A DNA stretch of 64,000 bases from Caprella mutica. Lineage: Eukaryota; Arthropoda; Malacostraca; Amphipoda; Caprellidae. The notes under the pieces are model-generated. The model had not been told where the DNA came from, did no database searches, and saw only the letters and a list, made by a program, of their open reading frames with translations. The position numbers were made by a program, and so were the translations under genes. The first letter of the stretch is position 1, and every line of letters begins with the position of its first letter. The stretch is taken from positions 1 to 64,000 of the forward strand of contig CANNZV010001432.1 of NCBI GenBank assembly GCA_947561585.1, given 5' to 3'. Below, piece after piece: positions 1-10,720 of this stretch.

Positions 1-834
1 ATAAGGAACATTAGCCTCGTTAAATAAAGCAATAAAAATATTTGCTTGGAGGGGACCTTTAAACTTTCATCACAGAGCTTTCATCTATATTCTAAATCGT
101 GGCCTCAAAACATTTTCTTTAATTTGAACTCATAGAGAACGAAATTTTTAAGGAGTTGCAATTATATAAAAATATGACGAACTCATTACTATTTGAAATA
201 AGAAAAAAGTTGTGATTTTGGTTATAAAAGCGGTGCTTGCCTGTATTGTTCTATTCACTTTAAAATTTCTTTAAGTATCTTCAGGTCGCTTAATATCAAA
301 TTTTTTTTATAGTAAAATGCATCCAGGGTGGCAAAATGACAGAGGCACAGGCACGAGGACGTATAGACCCACGAACGATACTGGGACATATCGCTTCATT
401 TCTTCCCATTTAGATTATATATAACATTATGTAACATAAATCTAATTGATATGCGCCTAAACGTACAGTACGTTATATCAATGAAATAAAAGTTTTCAAT
501 TTTAATTAATTTATTTATTGGATGCAAGTGGATATCGTTTCGAAGCATATTATATAATTAGGCGTCTGTTCGATGTAGAATCCCTATGTATGTTAGATGT
601 CGAAATTTATCTTTCTATTCAACGCTGTTTTAACGGTATCGCTTCGATGCCAAATATTCTTGATATGAAGCGGTTTAGCGGTGCAAACGGATATCGGATT
701 GATGTCTACTTGATGTCACCATGTCTAATTTGTTACTGGTATTCGATGTCGGAAGAGAGGTTTTACAGAGTCGTTTAGACATCGAATAGATACATTCATG
801 TTTGCTGGGACCCAGTATAAGTAATGCCAATTAA
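1..834. other. AT-rich sequence, no gene recognised; repeat fragment at left edge
   Basis: Bases 1-60 resemble 45915-45965 (shared words such as acattagcctc and atatttgctt), so the left edge is a fragment of the dispersed repeat that also lies at 45.3-45.9 kb. An open frame at 518-778 begins at a TTG, has no recognisable domain and no splice context, and is not called. The phrase ataaaagcgg-t/g-gcttgcctgtatt near 227 recurs near 20637. Confidence 0.5.
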
Positions 835-1165
835 ATATTGATATTTATTCTATACAGTTAGATATATGAAATTAGAAAAATTATACAAAATTTGCAGATT
901 ACAAATTTATATAGCAATATTCATGTCAAATTCATATAATAATTTTTTTCTATGTATAAACTATAACGATAAAAAAATACAAAATCCCACGGAATGTTCT
1001 TTTTAATTACATTAAATTTGATTTTCGACGAATTCGATTTTCGGTAAATTTGTCCTTCGACAAATCCGTACTTCAGAAAATCTGTTTTGTGACAAATTTA
1101 GGATTCGGCAAACACGTATTCGTCCATTTCCTTTTCGGAAAATGAGCCTAGATCCATTACAACTA
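835..1165 (+). repeat. Dispersed element with TTCGG-nAAATTTG tip repeats
   Basis: About 1020-1140 is an imperfect run of short units of the form TTCGGnAAATTTG, followed by gagcctagatccat. The whole stretch is an inverted-orientation relative of 21957-22320, where the same motif run is preceded by tgggtctagg and followed by matching AT-rich sequence. No coding capacity is visible. It looks like one end of a non-autonomous DNA element; the superfamily is not identified. Confidence 0.6.
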
Positions 1166-1707
1166 ACTTAACGAAGTGCCTACTTTTTTCTACCTCAATG
1201 AATTAGAAATACTACGTAAGTACGTAACTTGATACTGATATAATTTCAAAGCAAATTATGTACATTTAATTATTACAATTTTGAGAAAAATTTCATCGTG
1301 CAGATCGCAATTTAGAGTATTTTACTTTTGAAGCTATAATACAGACTGTCAGCGCTGTTCCATTTATTGTTTAAAACTGATATATGGAAAAGCTTTGTCT
1401 CCTCGAGTACCTCAGTAGGTGATTGCCTGTATTATAGTACCGTAATGTTTAATTACCCAGAGCATGTTTTTAAGATTTTTCTGATCAGCTATAAACTAGT
1501 TTCACCTATGTTTTGTACTAAGTAGTTCAGTTATGTTGATGTGTTCCATTATTTTTGCCCGTATAGTAATTTGGGTGTTTCTAATATTTTCCCATTTCTA
1601 TCTATATTGATCAACTTGCCGTATTTAATTCACTATCATTCAATCATTCATTTACAGAGTTTAAATGTTTCATTGAATTAGTTTATATTTCTTCATATGC
1701 ATATACA

Positions 1708-1734
1708 TTATATATATATATATATATATATATA
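1708..1734. repeat. (AT)n microsatellite
   Basis: A TA dinucleotide run upstream of the lectin-like gene. It is shorter at the matching place in copy B (near 12545) and is interrupted in copy C (near 29130-29155). Confidence 0.85.
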
Positions 1735-2131
1735 ACCTGTAGCTTTAGAACTTATTGATAACTGTGTCACTTGTTTATCTCACTGACAACTAATACCAAT
1801 ATTTGTAACAAAATTATAAACTGCACATATACTTTAAATTCGTGTTAGAATAAACTGAAAAGAAAACGCGAGTTTTATGTGACAATTATTGAAACTAAAT
1901 TCAACCAATGCTGATCATTCAAAGGTGCGGGTAAAATCCAAATAAAGAAATAATGAGATGGGTGCCGAGCGGCACAAACACAGACTTTCATTATTATTTA
2001 TTTTTCCTTAGTTATTATCGTACACACTGAAATAATTGAAAACTAACTTCCTTTTATACAGAAAGCTTCAAGAACATTTTTTACTATGTACATTTAATCT
2101 AATTACTTGTCTATTTCTTCCACTTTTTCAG

Positions 2132-2860
2132 ATGCAGCTAGTTTCAATCCTTTTGATGTTGATGGCCTTCGGTGGAGTGAAACTTTGCGAGAGTTCATCA
2201 ATGATGGTCAGAAAGACGAATATTTCCTCTAACCGATTAACAGACCATACTTTCTTTGGAGAAATACAAACGGCGACTTTTGTTACAGCTTTAGCAGCTT
2301 GTGATGATTCACCTAAGTGTAAATTGCTCTGCGAAACAGCACCAAACACCTACAAAATGAGTGTTATTGAAGTTGGACCAGCTTTTTCGGAGACGCAAGA
2401 AGGGGACCTGGTGGTTTGTTACACTCTAAAGGTAAAGAAAATGTTGTATCCAGGACCTTTAGGCACAATAACAGGAACTCTGGGCCCCAGTAATCATCCT
2501 ATTGATCATGTGAGGGACGATATTTACGTAGGTAGTGCCGTATCTTGTTATGCAACTGGTTGGGGTTCCAATCGCTACGCGTTAGTGGAGTTTGTAACTG
2601 TGCTTAAAATAACTGGAGTTAAAATTCGAGTGCGACCAGGTGGACCTTTGTACTTCAGACAAGTTGCTGTGATGGTTGGAAACGGATCATCTACTGGGGA
2701 TTTCAGTACCTACAGTCTTCTAACTGTTCTTTTCGATCCTCCTGTCAAACACAACGAAGATCTGATTTTGGAAGGGACGGTACCACTGTTCGGTAAATAT
2801 GTTGCTGTGGTTGAACAAAGTCAAATTGGATTACATATTTGTTCACTGGAAATATATTGA
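2132..2860 (+). CDS. Secreted F5/8 type C (discoidin/fucolectin-like) domain protein, copy A
   Basis: The protein is 242 residues. The ATG at 2132 follows directly on a pyrimidine tract ending in cag (2131), a good 3' splice site, so a non-coding first exon probably lies upstream. Residues 1-18 are a signal peptide (MQLVSILLMLMAFGGVKL). Residues about 24-105 carry C57, C63, C67 and C96, a PAN/apple-like spacing (weak). Residues about 117-242 resemble a discoidin fold: ...GSAVSCY..., a VEF/ITGVKIRV strand, FRQVAVMVGN, and the ending GKYVAVVEQS...ICSLEIY, which parallels the GRYV...LCEVEVY ending of fucolectins. C139 and C237 could form the domain's usual disulfide. Role inferred: extracellular glycan or membrane binding. 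It differs from copies B and C at about a dozen residues, nearly all in the lectin-like domain. There is no canonical AATAAA close downstream. The domain call rests on motif recognition, not on a profile search. Confidence 0.72.
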   Translation: MQLVSILLMLMAFGGVKLCESSSMMVRKTNISSNRLTDHTFFGEIQTATFVTALAACDDSPKCKLLCETAPNTYKMSVIEVGPAFSETQEGDLVVCYTLKVKKMLYPGPLGTITGTLGPSNHPIDHVRDDIYVGSAVSCYATGWGSNRYALVEFVTVLKITGVKIRVRPGGPLYFRQVAVMVGNGSSTGDFSTYSLLTVLFDPPVKHNEDLILEGTVPLFGKYVAVVEQSQIGLHICSLEIY

Positions 2861-3449
2861 GTCTCTTTTTATTGAATATAAATTCTAAATTTTACAATTT
2901 ACGAAGATGTGTGGAAGATTGAGAAAAAATATCAACTACACTGGAAACTAAATAGTATTGTCGTATAAGATTCGTTACTAATTTCCCGTGCATCGTTACT
3001 TTCAATCTCCTATTGGAATAGTAACCTCTAGCGTAATAATATGAAATCTTCTAACAATTTCTTAATGATTACATTGGTCTACTCCACTCTAAATTGAGTA
3101 CAATAGATCACAGATAATAATATTATGACACTACATGTGAGAGATAATTTCGAATATATCGGAATGTAATGGAAATATAAAGATATTGATATGCTATCTG
3201 TGGATGATGGTGAGCGAGTGCATTGTTTAATATTGCATTCATTTTAACCAATTACAGACTGTGTTGGAATCTATGATATATTGTGTGACTGTATTTCATT
3301 CATTTATTATTGATGGTTTTCAAGTCGATTAAGTACAGTTTTGATTTTGTTTGTATTTTTAAATTTGAAATTTTTCCAACGCTCGCTAATGTAGGATGTA
3401 CATCGAGATCTACCTATTTGAAAGGTCGAGTAATATCCACCCCTGTGAC
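2861..3449. other. 3' flank of lectin-like gene copy A, no gene
   Basis: AT-rich sequence conserved in copies B (13683-14260) and C (30282-30890). It would hold any 3' UTR. A gaatata word soon after the stop is a possible variant polyadenylation hexamer, but nothing decisive is seen. Confidence 0.5.
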
Positions 3450-3835
3450 AATGCTTAATTGTTCATGGATACAGAATAGCCAATGAGTAAATACAGTCAC
3501 AATGTGAGGAAAAGGATAAAGCACCGGTGACTTTACTCACGGATTGAAGAGGAAAATGAAGAGGTGATAGTAAATGAAGCCTACGCGCCTACCTAACGCA
3601 AAAATGTAACACCTCTTAGTTGATAAGCATAACCCTATCTATCGCTATCCTCTAAAACTGCAAGTAGCGGCAAAGAAAATTGATAAACATGAAGAAATTG
3701 AAAAAGGTCAATACATAATCCAAATTACAACAGTCACAGTTTGGGGCCCAAGGGACCCCCTCCCCTCCTCTTCTATTCACCAAAGACAACTTCAGGATAG
3801 AGCCTCTTGGGGCCCGTGAACAATTAATAACAAAT
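3450..3835 (+). repeat. Dispersed non-coding repeat, forward arm (copy A)
   Basis: Phrases such as atggaagag-like ggattgaagaggaaaatg, ctaaaactgcaagtagcg, caaattacaacagt and gagcc-c/t-cttggggcccg also occur at 45325-45900 (most complete), 48060-48800, 14260-14600 and 30890-31225, and reversed at 4855-5300, 15470-15905, 21640-21925 and 32150-32590. The ORFs inside it are not conserved in frame. It is a SINE- or MITE-type repeat of unknown family. Confidence 0.7.
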
Positions 3836-4476
3836 GTGCAAAAGTGAAAGGTTAATAACAAAAGTTCATATTATTTATTTACATTGCATGTAATATGACA
3901 AAAGAGCAATTGTCAAAAGCCAAAACTTTAGATGCGATACCATCTGCAGAGGATATATTTTGCTACATATATATTTTGCAACATATGCAACATATGCGAG
4001 ACTGATAAGTAATAACTGTGTATGAAACTTGCAGTCAAGTTCAAAACACTATATTACTATATTATACCAAGTGTCATTCAAATGCGGAAACTTAATGTTT
4101 ATTTTAATCACTAAAAAACAATATTTTTTCAAATACCAGATACGTCTTACAGTTACTATTGCTATTGTATCAGTGATAGTGAAGATAATCAGCTTGTAAT
4201 TCAAAAACTAAATAAATAAACTGATATAGAGCGTTCGCACAAGCATTCTTTCTGCCTTTCTATCACATGTATAGTGAAAAATAATCAACTTGTGATTGGC
4301 CAACAAAAAGTTTAATTTAATACCAAGAAACTTAGTGTTATATAAAATATTAATAAATGATTGATTTTCATGACTAACCGAATATAAATCGTAAAATGGG
4401 TTTGAATATACCGGTAACCACCTATTTGATACTTAGTATGTATCTAATACGTAGAGATCTATATATCTAATACGGT
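3836..4476. other. AT-rich spacer between repeat arms, no gene
   Basis: The sequence is shared by all three copies. No recognisable gene, RNA or domain. Confidence 0.5.
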
Positions 4477-4553
4477 GACAGGAATTTTGCTCGGCGGAAT
4501 ATTGCCCCAGCGGAATTTTGCCTGTCGGATTGTTACCCGGCGGAATTTCCCCG
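4477..4553. repeat. Short run of GGCGGAATTTTGCC-type units
   Basis: Four to five imperfect units of about 16-17 bp with cores GGCGGAATTTTGCC / GGCGGAATATTGCC. The same run is at about 15205-15275 and 31886-31965. It resembles in design the TTCGG, GGGCCC and GGAC motif runs elsewhere in the window. Confidence 0.7.
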
Positions 4554-4689
4554 TGTATTCAATGTTTTTAGGTTTAAATTGGTAAATAGTAAATTAAAAG
4601 TTTGATATGTGATATTTAACTTACACAAATATTAATCTTTTTACTGTAACTTTAACATATTAAAGTTACATTTTTAGTGTAACTTTAAC

Positions 4690-4846
4690 ATAGAGATCTA
4701 CATATCTGATACGTAGAGATCTACATATCTGATACGTAGAGATCTACATATCTGATACGTAGAGATCTACATATCTGATACGTAGAGATCTACATATCTG
4801 ATACGTAGAGATCTACATATCTGATACGTAGAGATCTACATATCTG
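4690..4846 (+). repeat. 23-bp tandem array, about 7 copies (copy A)
   Basis: The unit is gtagagatctacatatct plus gatac, nearly perfect through the array. Copies B (about 15415-15452) and C (about 32100-32142) have fewer than two units at the same place, so the array expanded in A or contracted in B and C. Confidence 0.9.
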
Positions 4847-4854
4847 AGCATCCC

Positions 4855-5300
4855 TTGGATCCCGAACTGTTGTAATTTGGATCATAGATTGTCTTTTTTT
4901 CATATTTATCATTTTTATAATTTTTTAACGCTACTTGCAGTTTTAAAGGATATCGCTTGGACAGTCGCTAGGTTTATGCTCTTCAACTGCGAGGTCTTAG
5001 ATTTTTGTGATTGGTAGGCTCGTAATCTTCATTTACTATCACCTTTTCATTTTCTTCTTCCATCCGTGAGTGCAGCCACTGGTGCATGTGTCCCTTTTCG
5101 TCAGATTCCTTGGTAAATGACTGCATTCACGGTGTAGCTTTTCTGCATCCATCAGCTTCGTCACCGCCGGTCTTCATGGAGCTACTTTCCTTTATGACCG
5201 CCTCTTCCATTCTTTTTTTTTTTTGACGTCGGTGGCACAGTAGAAATGGCTGAAAGCTGATGTTAGACCCCTACTAATTAAAATAAATTAGAATAAATTT
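4855..5300 (-). repeat. Dispersed non-coding repeat, reverse arm (copy A)
   Basis: Reverse-complement relative of the repeat at 45325-45900 (ccatccgtgagtgcagccac, tgactgcattcacgg, ttttgacgtcggtgg). With the forward arm at 3450-3835 it makes an inverted pair about 1 kb apart, present in all three duplicated blocks. Confidence 0.7.
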
Positions 5301-5449
5301 TATTTAAAAATATTTTAAACGGGAAGAGTTGGCAATTATTAAACATAATTTTACCTATTATTCTGAACCCATTTGGCTCCATAATACTAAAGCAAAGTTA
5401 GTAATTCATATTATTATTTATTGTGACTTTTTTCCTTGTGGGCTCTTAT

Positions 5450-6358
5450 ACCTGTGGTCAAATTTCCTTGTGGCCATTTTTCCCTGTGGGTATTCGTTCA
5501 TCCCTGTGGGTATTCATTTTTCCCTGTAGGTATTCATTTTTCCCTGTAGGTATTCATTTTTCCCTGTGGGTATTCATTTTTTCCTGTGGGTATTCATTTT
5601 TTCCTGTGGGTATTCATTTTTTCCTGTGGGTATTCATTTTTCCCTGTGGGTATTCATTTTTCCCTGTGGGTATTCATTTTTTCCTGTGGGTATTCATTTT
5701 TCCCTGTGGGTATTCTTTTTCCACTGTGGGTATTCATTTTTCCCTGTGGGTATTCATTTTTTCCTGTGGTTATTCATTTTTCCCTGTGGTTATTCATTTT
5801 TCCCTGTGGGTTTTCATTTTTCCCTGAGGGTATTCGTTTTTTCCTGTGGGTATTCGTTTTTTCCTGTGGTTATTAATTTTTCCTGTGGGTATTCATTTTT
5901 CCCTGTGGGTATTCATTTTTCCCTGTGGGTATTCATTTTTCCCTGTGGGTATTCATTTTCCCCTGTGGGTATTCATTTTTCCCTGTGGGTATTTATTTTT
6001 CCCTGTGGGTATTCATTTTTTCCTGTGGGTATTCATTTTTTCCTGTGGGTATTCATTTTTTCCTGTGGGTATTCATTTTTTCCTGTGGGTATTCATTTTT
6101 TCCTGTGGGTATTCATTTTTCCCTGTGGGTATTCATTTTTCCCTGTGGGTATTCATTTTTCCCTGTGGGTATTCATTTTTCCCTGTGGGTATTCATTTTT
6201 CGCGGTGGGGATTCATTTTTCCCTGTGGTCAATTTCCCTGTGGTCAATTTTCCTGCGAGCTTTTTTCCTGCGAGCTTTTTTCCTGAGGGCTTTTTTCCTG
6301 AGGGCTTTTTTCCTGCGAGCTTTTTTCCTGAGGGCTTTTTTCCTGAGGGCTTCTTTCA
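5450..6358 (+). repeat. 20-bp tandem array (copy A)
   Basis: About 38 units of TATTCATTTTTCCCTGTGGG, flanked by variants. On the left are ccttgtgggctc and cctgtggtcaaatttcc; on the right (6227-6355) is a drifted 17-18-bp run with cctgcgagctttttt and cctgagggctttttt. Three units equal 60 bases, so all three forward frames read through as a 20-residue hydrophobic peptide repeat (FPVGIHFSLWVFIFPCGYSF). This is expected for a 20-bp repeat without a stop and is not evidence of a protein. Confidence 0.93.
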
Positions 6359-7189
6359 TTAGTTGGTAATAATAGTTGATAATTAGTACTTACTATATGT
6401 ATATCATTATGTTTGTGTGCTCCTATAAGTTTAAAATAGTTTTTCCCGTTATTTAATATAAATTCTTCATAATATTAATATTTACTCTCCTAGAACCTAG
6501 AATCCATAGTAATTAATAATTTTGTTTATCTTACATTACTTTTATTTAGATTTAGAACAATAAATTTATGCCTTCCTTTTTATCAATATTGGAAATAAAT
6601 AACCAGAACTAAACACCTCTATATATTTAACATTACTGTAGATGTGATTTATTGACATATACTAAATTTACAGTACATCACTTGTATTTATCATAGAAAG
6701 ACTATAAACAACGGTACCTATACTATTTTTCTCTTGTTCAACTGTATTAACTGTTTATACAGGGTGTCCCACAAGAAAGTGAACCCAATTTCGAATTATT
6801 CTAAATATGGTATTTATAAAGTTAAACTAAATTTATATTTTACAGGTATCCATTCTACCACCGCCATTGCTTGAGATTCTTCGTATGCAACACGAAATAC
6901 ACCCATCACTTTAAATTGCATTAATATAACTTGAAATTCACAGAGAAGAATCGGTATATCCTAATTATATTTGTGTTTCTGCTATCTGTGTTGGAGATTT
7001 CATTTAATTCCATCTACCGGGAAACATAGGCACATGTAGGTGGTAAAATGGATACATGTAAAATAATCATATTCTTAATTTTACTTGTAAGTCTACTTAG
7101 GTACACAAAATCATATTAATTCAAAAATGGGAACATTTTTTGTGGGTATAAACCCAGTGTGTAGAAATGAGTGATTTATAATTTGTAAG
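6359..7189. other. Non-coding spacer with a CAGGGTGTCCCAC motif
   Basis: No gene. At 6760 the phrase tacagggtgtcccacaagaa, typical of transposon ends in arthropods, is present and is conserved in B (about 17151) and C (about 33931). No matching opposite end was found. Confidence 0.45.
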
Positions 7190-7347
7190 TGAAGGTGGGG
7201 GAAGTGTTGGTTGTTGAAGTGTAGGTGGGATAAGTGAAGGTGGATGAAGTGATGGTTGTTGAAGTGATGGTTGTTGAAGTGATGGTTGTTGAAGTGAAGG
7301 TGGGGGAAGAGTATGTGGAGGAAGTGTATGTGGGGGAAGTGTATATG
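7190..7347 (+). repeat. 15-bp tandem array, about 10 copies (copy A)
   Basis: Mixed 15-bp units such as gaagtgttggttgtt and gaagtgtaggtgggg. The matching arrays in B (17578-18072) and C (34358-34808) are about three times longer. The 15-bp period keeps codon frames open, giving low-complexity His/Asn-rich reading on the minus strand. Confidence 0.9.
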
Positions 7348-7743
7348 GGGGTAAAAACTATTTGTTCATTTCCTCATTCCGTGAAATTTCCACGGGATCC
7401 AGCTAGTAATTTATAATTATGATAATTGCACCATAGAGTAATAATATTATATACTAGAGAGCGATAGTTGTGCAGCAACTGCAGGACGCTTAAAACCTTA
7501 TTTTGTTTCACATAGAGTTATGATAAACTACTCTAGAGAGAGGAAGTGTTGTAGCGATTGCAGGTCGCTAAGTAAGACGGTGTAAAACCTTATTTTGTTT
7601 CAGTTATATCATTTCTCCATTAAACTGCTGCCAGATTGCCAGTCACGTGAAGACAAAATAAGGATTTGAGCGTTCCACAAGACGCGATATTATTTTGGCC
7701 ACTGGCTCACCACTTGAATTGCACAATGATCTCAGTATTTTCT
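7348..7743. other. Non-coding spacer, two imperfect repeats
   Basis: It contains two related stretches (aaaaccttattttgtttca near 7493 and 7581), each after a gcaggacgct/gcaggtcgct phrase. The same is seen in B and C. No gene. Confidence 0.5.
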
Positions 7744-7861
7744 AATATTAATATACTACTATTAATATACTACTATTAATATACTACTATTAATAGACTA
7801 CTATTAATAGACTACTATTAATAGACTACTATTAATAGACTACTATTAATATACTACTTAA
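7744..7861 (+). repeat. 14-bp tandem array, about 8 copies (copy A)
   Basis: Units attaatatactact and attaatagactact. Copies B and C have about 19 and 10 units. Confidence 0.9.
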
Positions 7862-8635
7862 TCAATAAATCCATTCGAAATAAATTCAAGGTCATTTTTC
7901 ATTTCAAGATCATCCCTCACAAAAATACACTCGATTTTAAAATCTTATAAGCTCTATAAATCGAAATAAATTTATGTTGTAGCTCAGTATCATTAATACA
8001 AGATTTTATATTATTTATTTATAATTTTTATGCTTTAAAATTTAAATTTCTAAATTTTCCTGAAATTTTTAAGCATAATAGTGAATAAAGAATGTATAAA
8101 CCTATTATTAAAGATATGGACTACTCCATATATATATTTCTATTCATAGCACTATTATTCAATTTTTAAATAGAGTGTACTTTTTTGTGTGAGATACGGT
8201 ATTATTAGTTTTATTATGTACCTTTAAACATATAATCATTATCAGCACTGAATAAATGTGTATCCCAATTAAATGTGTTTAAATTACCCATCCATTAACT
8301 AATTCCATGCTATCGATTTCTATGAATAAAAGAAGTATTTTCTTTCATATGTAAATGTTAACGAAGAGAATGGAAAAATATTAGTCTGTTATACATGCAG
8401 TATATTTACATTCAATACTAATTTAATATGATGCTCGTTATTTGGGTGAAAATAGAATTCAACCTAAAATATACAAGGTGTATAATTCTACAATTTTTAA
8501 CATTGTAAAATAATAATAGCTTCCCTAATATTGGTTTTATTTGAATTCAGTTGGTTTTGAAAGAATCTCGAGACTTTCTTATTTACGTTTTATTTTACTT
8601 AATATATATCATAGTGGGGCGGATAGGTGAAAAAG
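7862..8635. other. AT-rich spacer, no gene
   Basis: Conserved in the three duplicated blocks. No domain or RNA gene seen. Confidence 0.5.
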
Positions 8636-8863
8636 ATGTTCACTTCTGCAGGTATGCAGGAAAATTTCTTCTCATTGTCTAAAATGAATTTCCATGTTTT
8701 TCTTTACAAGAATATGAAAACCGAATGTCGAAAAACGTACCAGAACTATTGCAGTTGTGCCAAGAAGTATTGGCGTGCAGTGTTATTTGCATGCACTGGC
8801 TGTTATAAAGTGGAGTTTCCTGAGGAATATATTTTTGCAATAAGTACAATCTTAAAATCTTAA
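8636..8863 (+). CDS. Small Cys-rich ORF, copy A (tentative)
   Basis: 75 residues from the first ATG. The core CRKTYQNYCSC...ACTGCYKVEF has a C-x7-C-x-C spacing and a final C-x2-C. The fourth Cys of copies B and C is Tyr here. The Cys spacing faintly recalls the C-terminal zinc ribbon of piggyBac transposases (K-T-x-Y-x-C ... C-x2-C-Y/F), but no transposase body is present. It may be a remnant or an exon rather than a gene. Relative to copy C it lacks about 47 bp before the stop, which shortens the frame. Confidence 0.3.
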   Translation: MFTSAGMQENFFSLSKMNFHVFLYKNMKTECRKTYQNYCSCAKKYWRAVLFACTGCYKVEFPEEYIFAISTILKS

Positions 8864-9217
8864 CATCTTCGTCATATTCAGACTGACTTTTGGAATGTGG
8901 ATCTATCTTTTCATTATTTTGAACTCAGAATTTTTCTTTTAATTAATAAATTGATATTTTTAAAAATTAGCATAATTTTCCAAAAAATATAATATCATCG
9001 AAAATATCATATATTCAAATAATGTATTCCAACAAAAATGTCTTAGAATTACTTTCTATACTGCTGTCAGCTTGAAGTCTCACACTAGAAAATGTCGAGA
9101 CACTCGTGATCTGCTTCGAGTGTCTGACAGGACACGTATTTCTCATAACTGGAAAACTTTCTTTCGAGTTGACAACAACAAAACAAAAATTTTCAAGTTT
9201 ATTTCTGTAGCCGTGGA
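8864..9217. other. 3' end of duplicated block A, no gene
   Basis: AT-rich sequence matching 19748-20078 and 36496-36815. Homology to B stops at gccgtgga. Confidence 0.6.
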
Positions 9218-9422
9218 TGGCCCGAAAAAGCTTTCAATTTTAGGACATTAAAAAGATTAGATAGGACCTATGCACAGGCATGTAATGAATCATTTTACAA
9301 TATAATCTATATAACAGACATATAATGAGAAAGTCTACATCAGAAAGCGAACCGCATACAGACAACGAATTAAAAGGTTCAAACACAGTTAACAGTCAAG
9401 AAAAGAAAAACCAATTCAGTGA
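9218..9422 (-). repeat. 205-bp inverted fragment at a deletion junction
   Basis: These bases are the reverse complement of 20930-21134 (B-C linker) with a few differences. On the left they abut the end of block A; on the right they join sequence equivalent to about 26356. The A-B linker has thus lost most of what lies at 20.08-26.35 kb and kept this piece in inverted orientation. Confidence 0.88.
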
Positions 9423-10110
9423 ATTGTCCTGATGCCCAATTGTCCTGGGCCAAATTGTCGGTACACCAAGTTTTTGTTAGGGCTCAAATCGGGAGAGCAT
9501 GGTGGTCATACCATCAAACGGTCATCTTTCAAACCTGCCGATGACAATAAAGCCTGTGTTGCCTTAGCAGAGTGAGACGGGGCATTTTTGCGCTGAAATA
9601 TCAACTTATGACACTTTTGCAGTAGTAAGTCATCCAGCCATGGAAGCAAAGCCTTCTTAAGAAGCTGGCAATAGACCACAGAAGTGATTTTTTACACCAT
9701 GAGGCACTCTAACAGGGCCAACAAGGCCATTTCCAAATATTCCTGAGCAAATCAGTACACCTTCTACACCTCGTTGGTGACGAAAATGAATGTGATGCTC
9801 TGCGCCGTTTCCAACCCAACCTTTCCCTCATTCGTCAGGCCCGTCCAGAGTCGCTCTAGTTTCGTCAGTTAATAATACCATTTTCATATCTGTCTTCATA
9901 TTGTTTTGCACCCATTGCAACCACAATTCCTTCTGTCTAGGAGTCAGAGGAGGTAGTTTTTCAGTCAACATGTTCTTCCCCATGACTCTCAGCAACCGGC
10001 ATCTTGTTGATTTTGAGATTTCTGGCAAATTTCTTTCAGCAAAGAAAGCTTTCCATGTCTGTCTTTGCTAATTCAACAGCTGCCACTTCACAGTATGTAG
10101 GTTCTGGTAA
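9423..10110 (-). pseudogene. Tc1/mariner-family transposase pseudogene, copy 1
   Basis: Minus-strand translation shows KELWLQWVQNNMKTDMK, then LLTDETRATLDGPDE, the first catalytic Asp region of a DDE transposase. A stop follows directly, and later frames are broken. The sequence is the duplicate of 26401-27060 and is more damaged. It would have catalysed cut-and-paste transposition; it cannot be functional. A 245-bp segment present at 27043-27288 in the other copy is missing here. Confidence 0.75.
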
Positions 10111-10133
10111 TACGTGTAATAATTCAACCAATA

Positions 10134-10720
10134 GGCTAGGTCAAGGTATATTAACTTAACAAGGTACGCTACGCCTTGATACGAATTTTAGACTCCTCTG
10201 CGCATAAACAAATACGCACATACGAACACACGACCGTGTGCCCCTGCAATAATAGATACAGCTACTTAATTAGTTATTTGTATATAATAATTTTTGCCGT
10301 GGTTGTTTGTGCTGTGTGCGGATGCAATGAAAAAAGTGTAATTGTTCTGATTAAATTATTTAGGTTTTTCTAAAAATGTAGGAATTAGGAAGAAATAGAC
10401 AGGATAAGAAGAGACAGGATCGACAGCTCTTACATAACGTACTTTGAAGAAAAACAATACGTTTCTCCCTATTAAACCTTACTAAAAAATATATGAAAAG
10501 TTTTCACAATGCTGAATACAGCCAGTTTAGTCCAAAAAAACAAGTTGAAAGGCATTTTATTCGAAAAAGAATGAATAACAGACCTTGTTTCTATGTAAAA
10601 ATAATTATCATGGGGCACACGGCCGCACACCAGCCAACGTCTTTCACAACAAAACTGTAATCATCTTGATATGAACCTGCGCAATACTCTACCTTGTAGT
10701 TAATATACCTTGGGCTAGGT
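10134..10720. mobile_element. 571-bp non-autonomous DNA transposon with 8-bp target duplication
   Basis: The element spans 10142-10712 and is flanked on both sides by ggctaggt. Its ends are inverted: CAAGGTATATTAAC on the left and GTTAATATACCTTG on the right. The equivalent region of the B-C linker (near 27310) has a single ggctagat with no insert, a natural empty site. An 8-bp duplication and CA-starting ends fit hAT or P-like elements. No transposase is encoded. Confidence 0.9.

Larger units (their letters stand above)
1265..9217 (+). repeat. Triplicated block, copy A
   Basis: The sequence from tttaattattacaattttg (1265) to gtagccgtgga (9217) is repeated with the same internal order at 12102-20078 and 28698-36815. 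Differences are mostly single bases plus length changes in the tandem arrays. Upstream of 1265 copy A has unrelated sequence, whereas B and C share upstream sequence with each other. Copy A therefore joined to this flank at 1265 or lost the upstream segment. Copy A is the most diverged of the three in its coding region. Confidence 0.9.

Noticed and set aside
518..778. 86-residue ORF near the left edge
   Set aside because: Non-ATG start, no domain, no splice or promoter context; may be repeat-derived.
2036..2131. N-terminal extension of the lectin-like frame by 32 residues
   Set aside because: It starts at TTG and crosses a strong 3' splice site. The signal peptide begins exactly at the ATG after that site.
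2128..2349. Minus-strand 73-residue frame opposite the lectin-like gene (also in copies B and C)
   Set aside because: Shadow of the plus-strand coding region, with no independent features.
5423..6369. Hydrophobic repeat proteins in the 20-bp arrays (also at 16071-16773 and 32623-33554)
   Set aside because: All three forward frames are open for the same arithmetic reason; three units make 20 codons.
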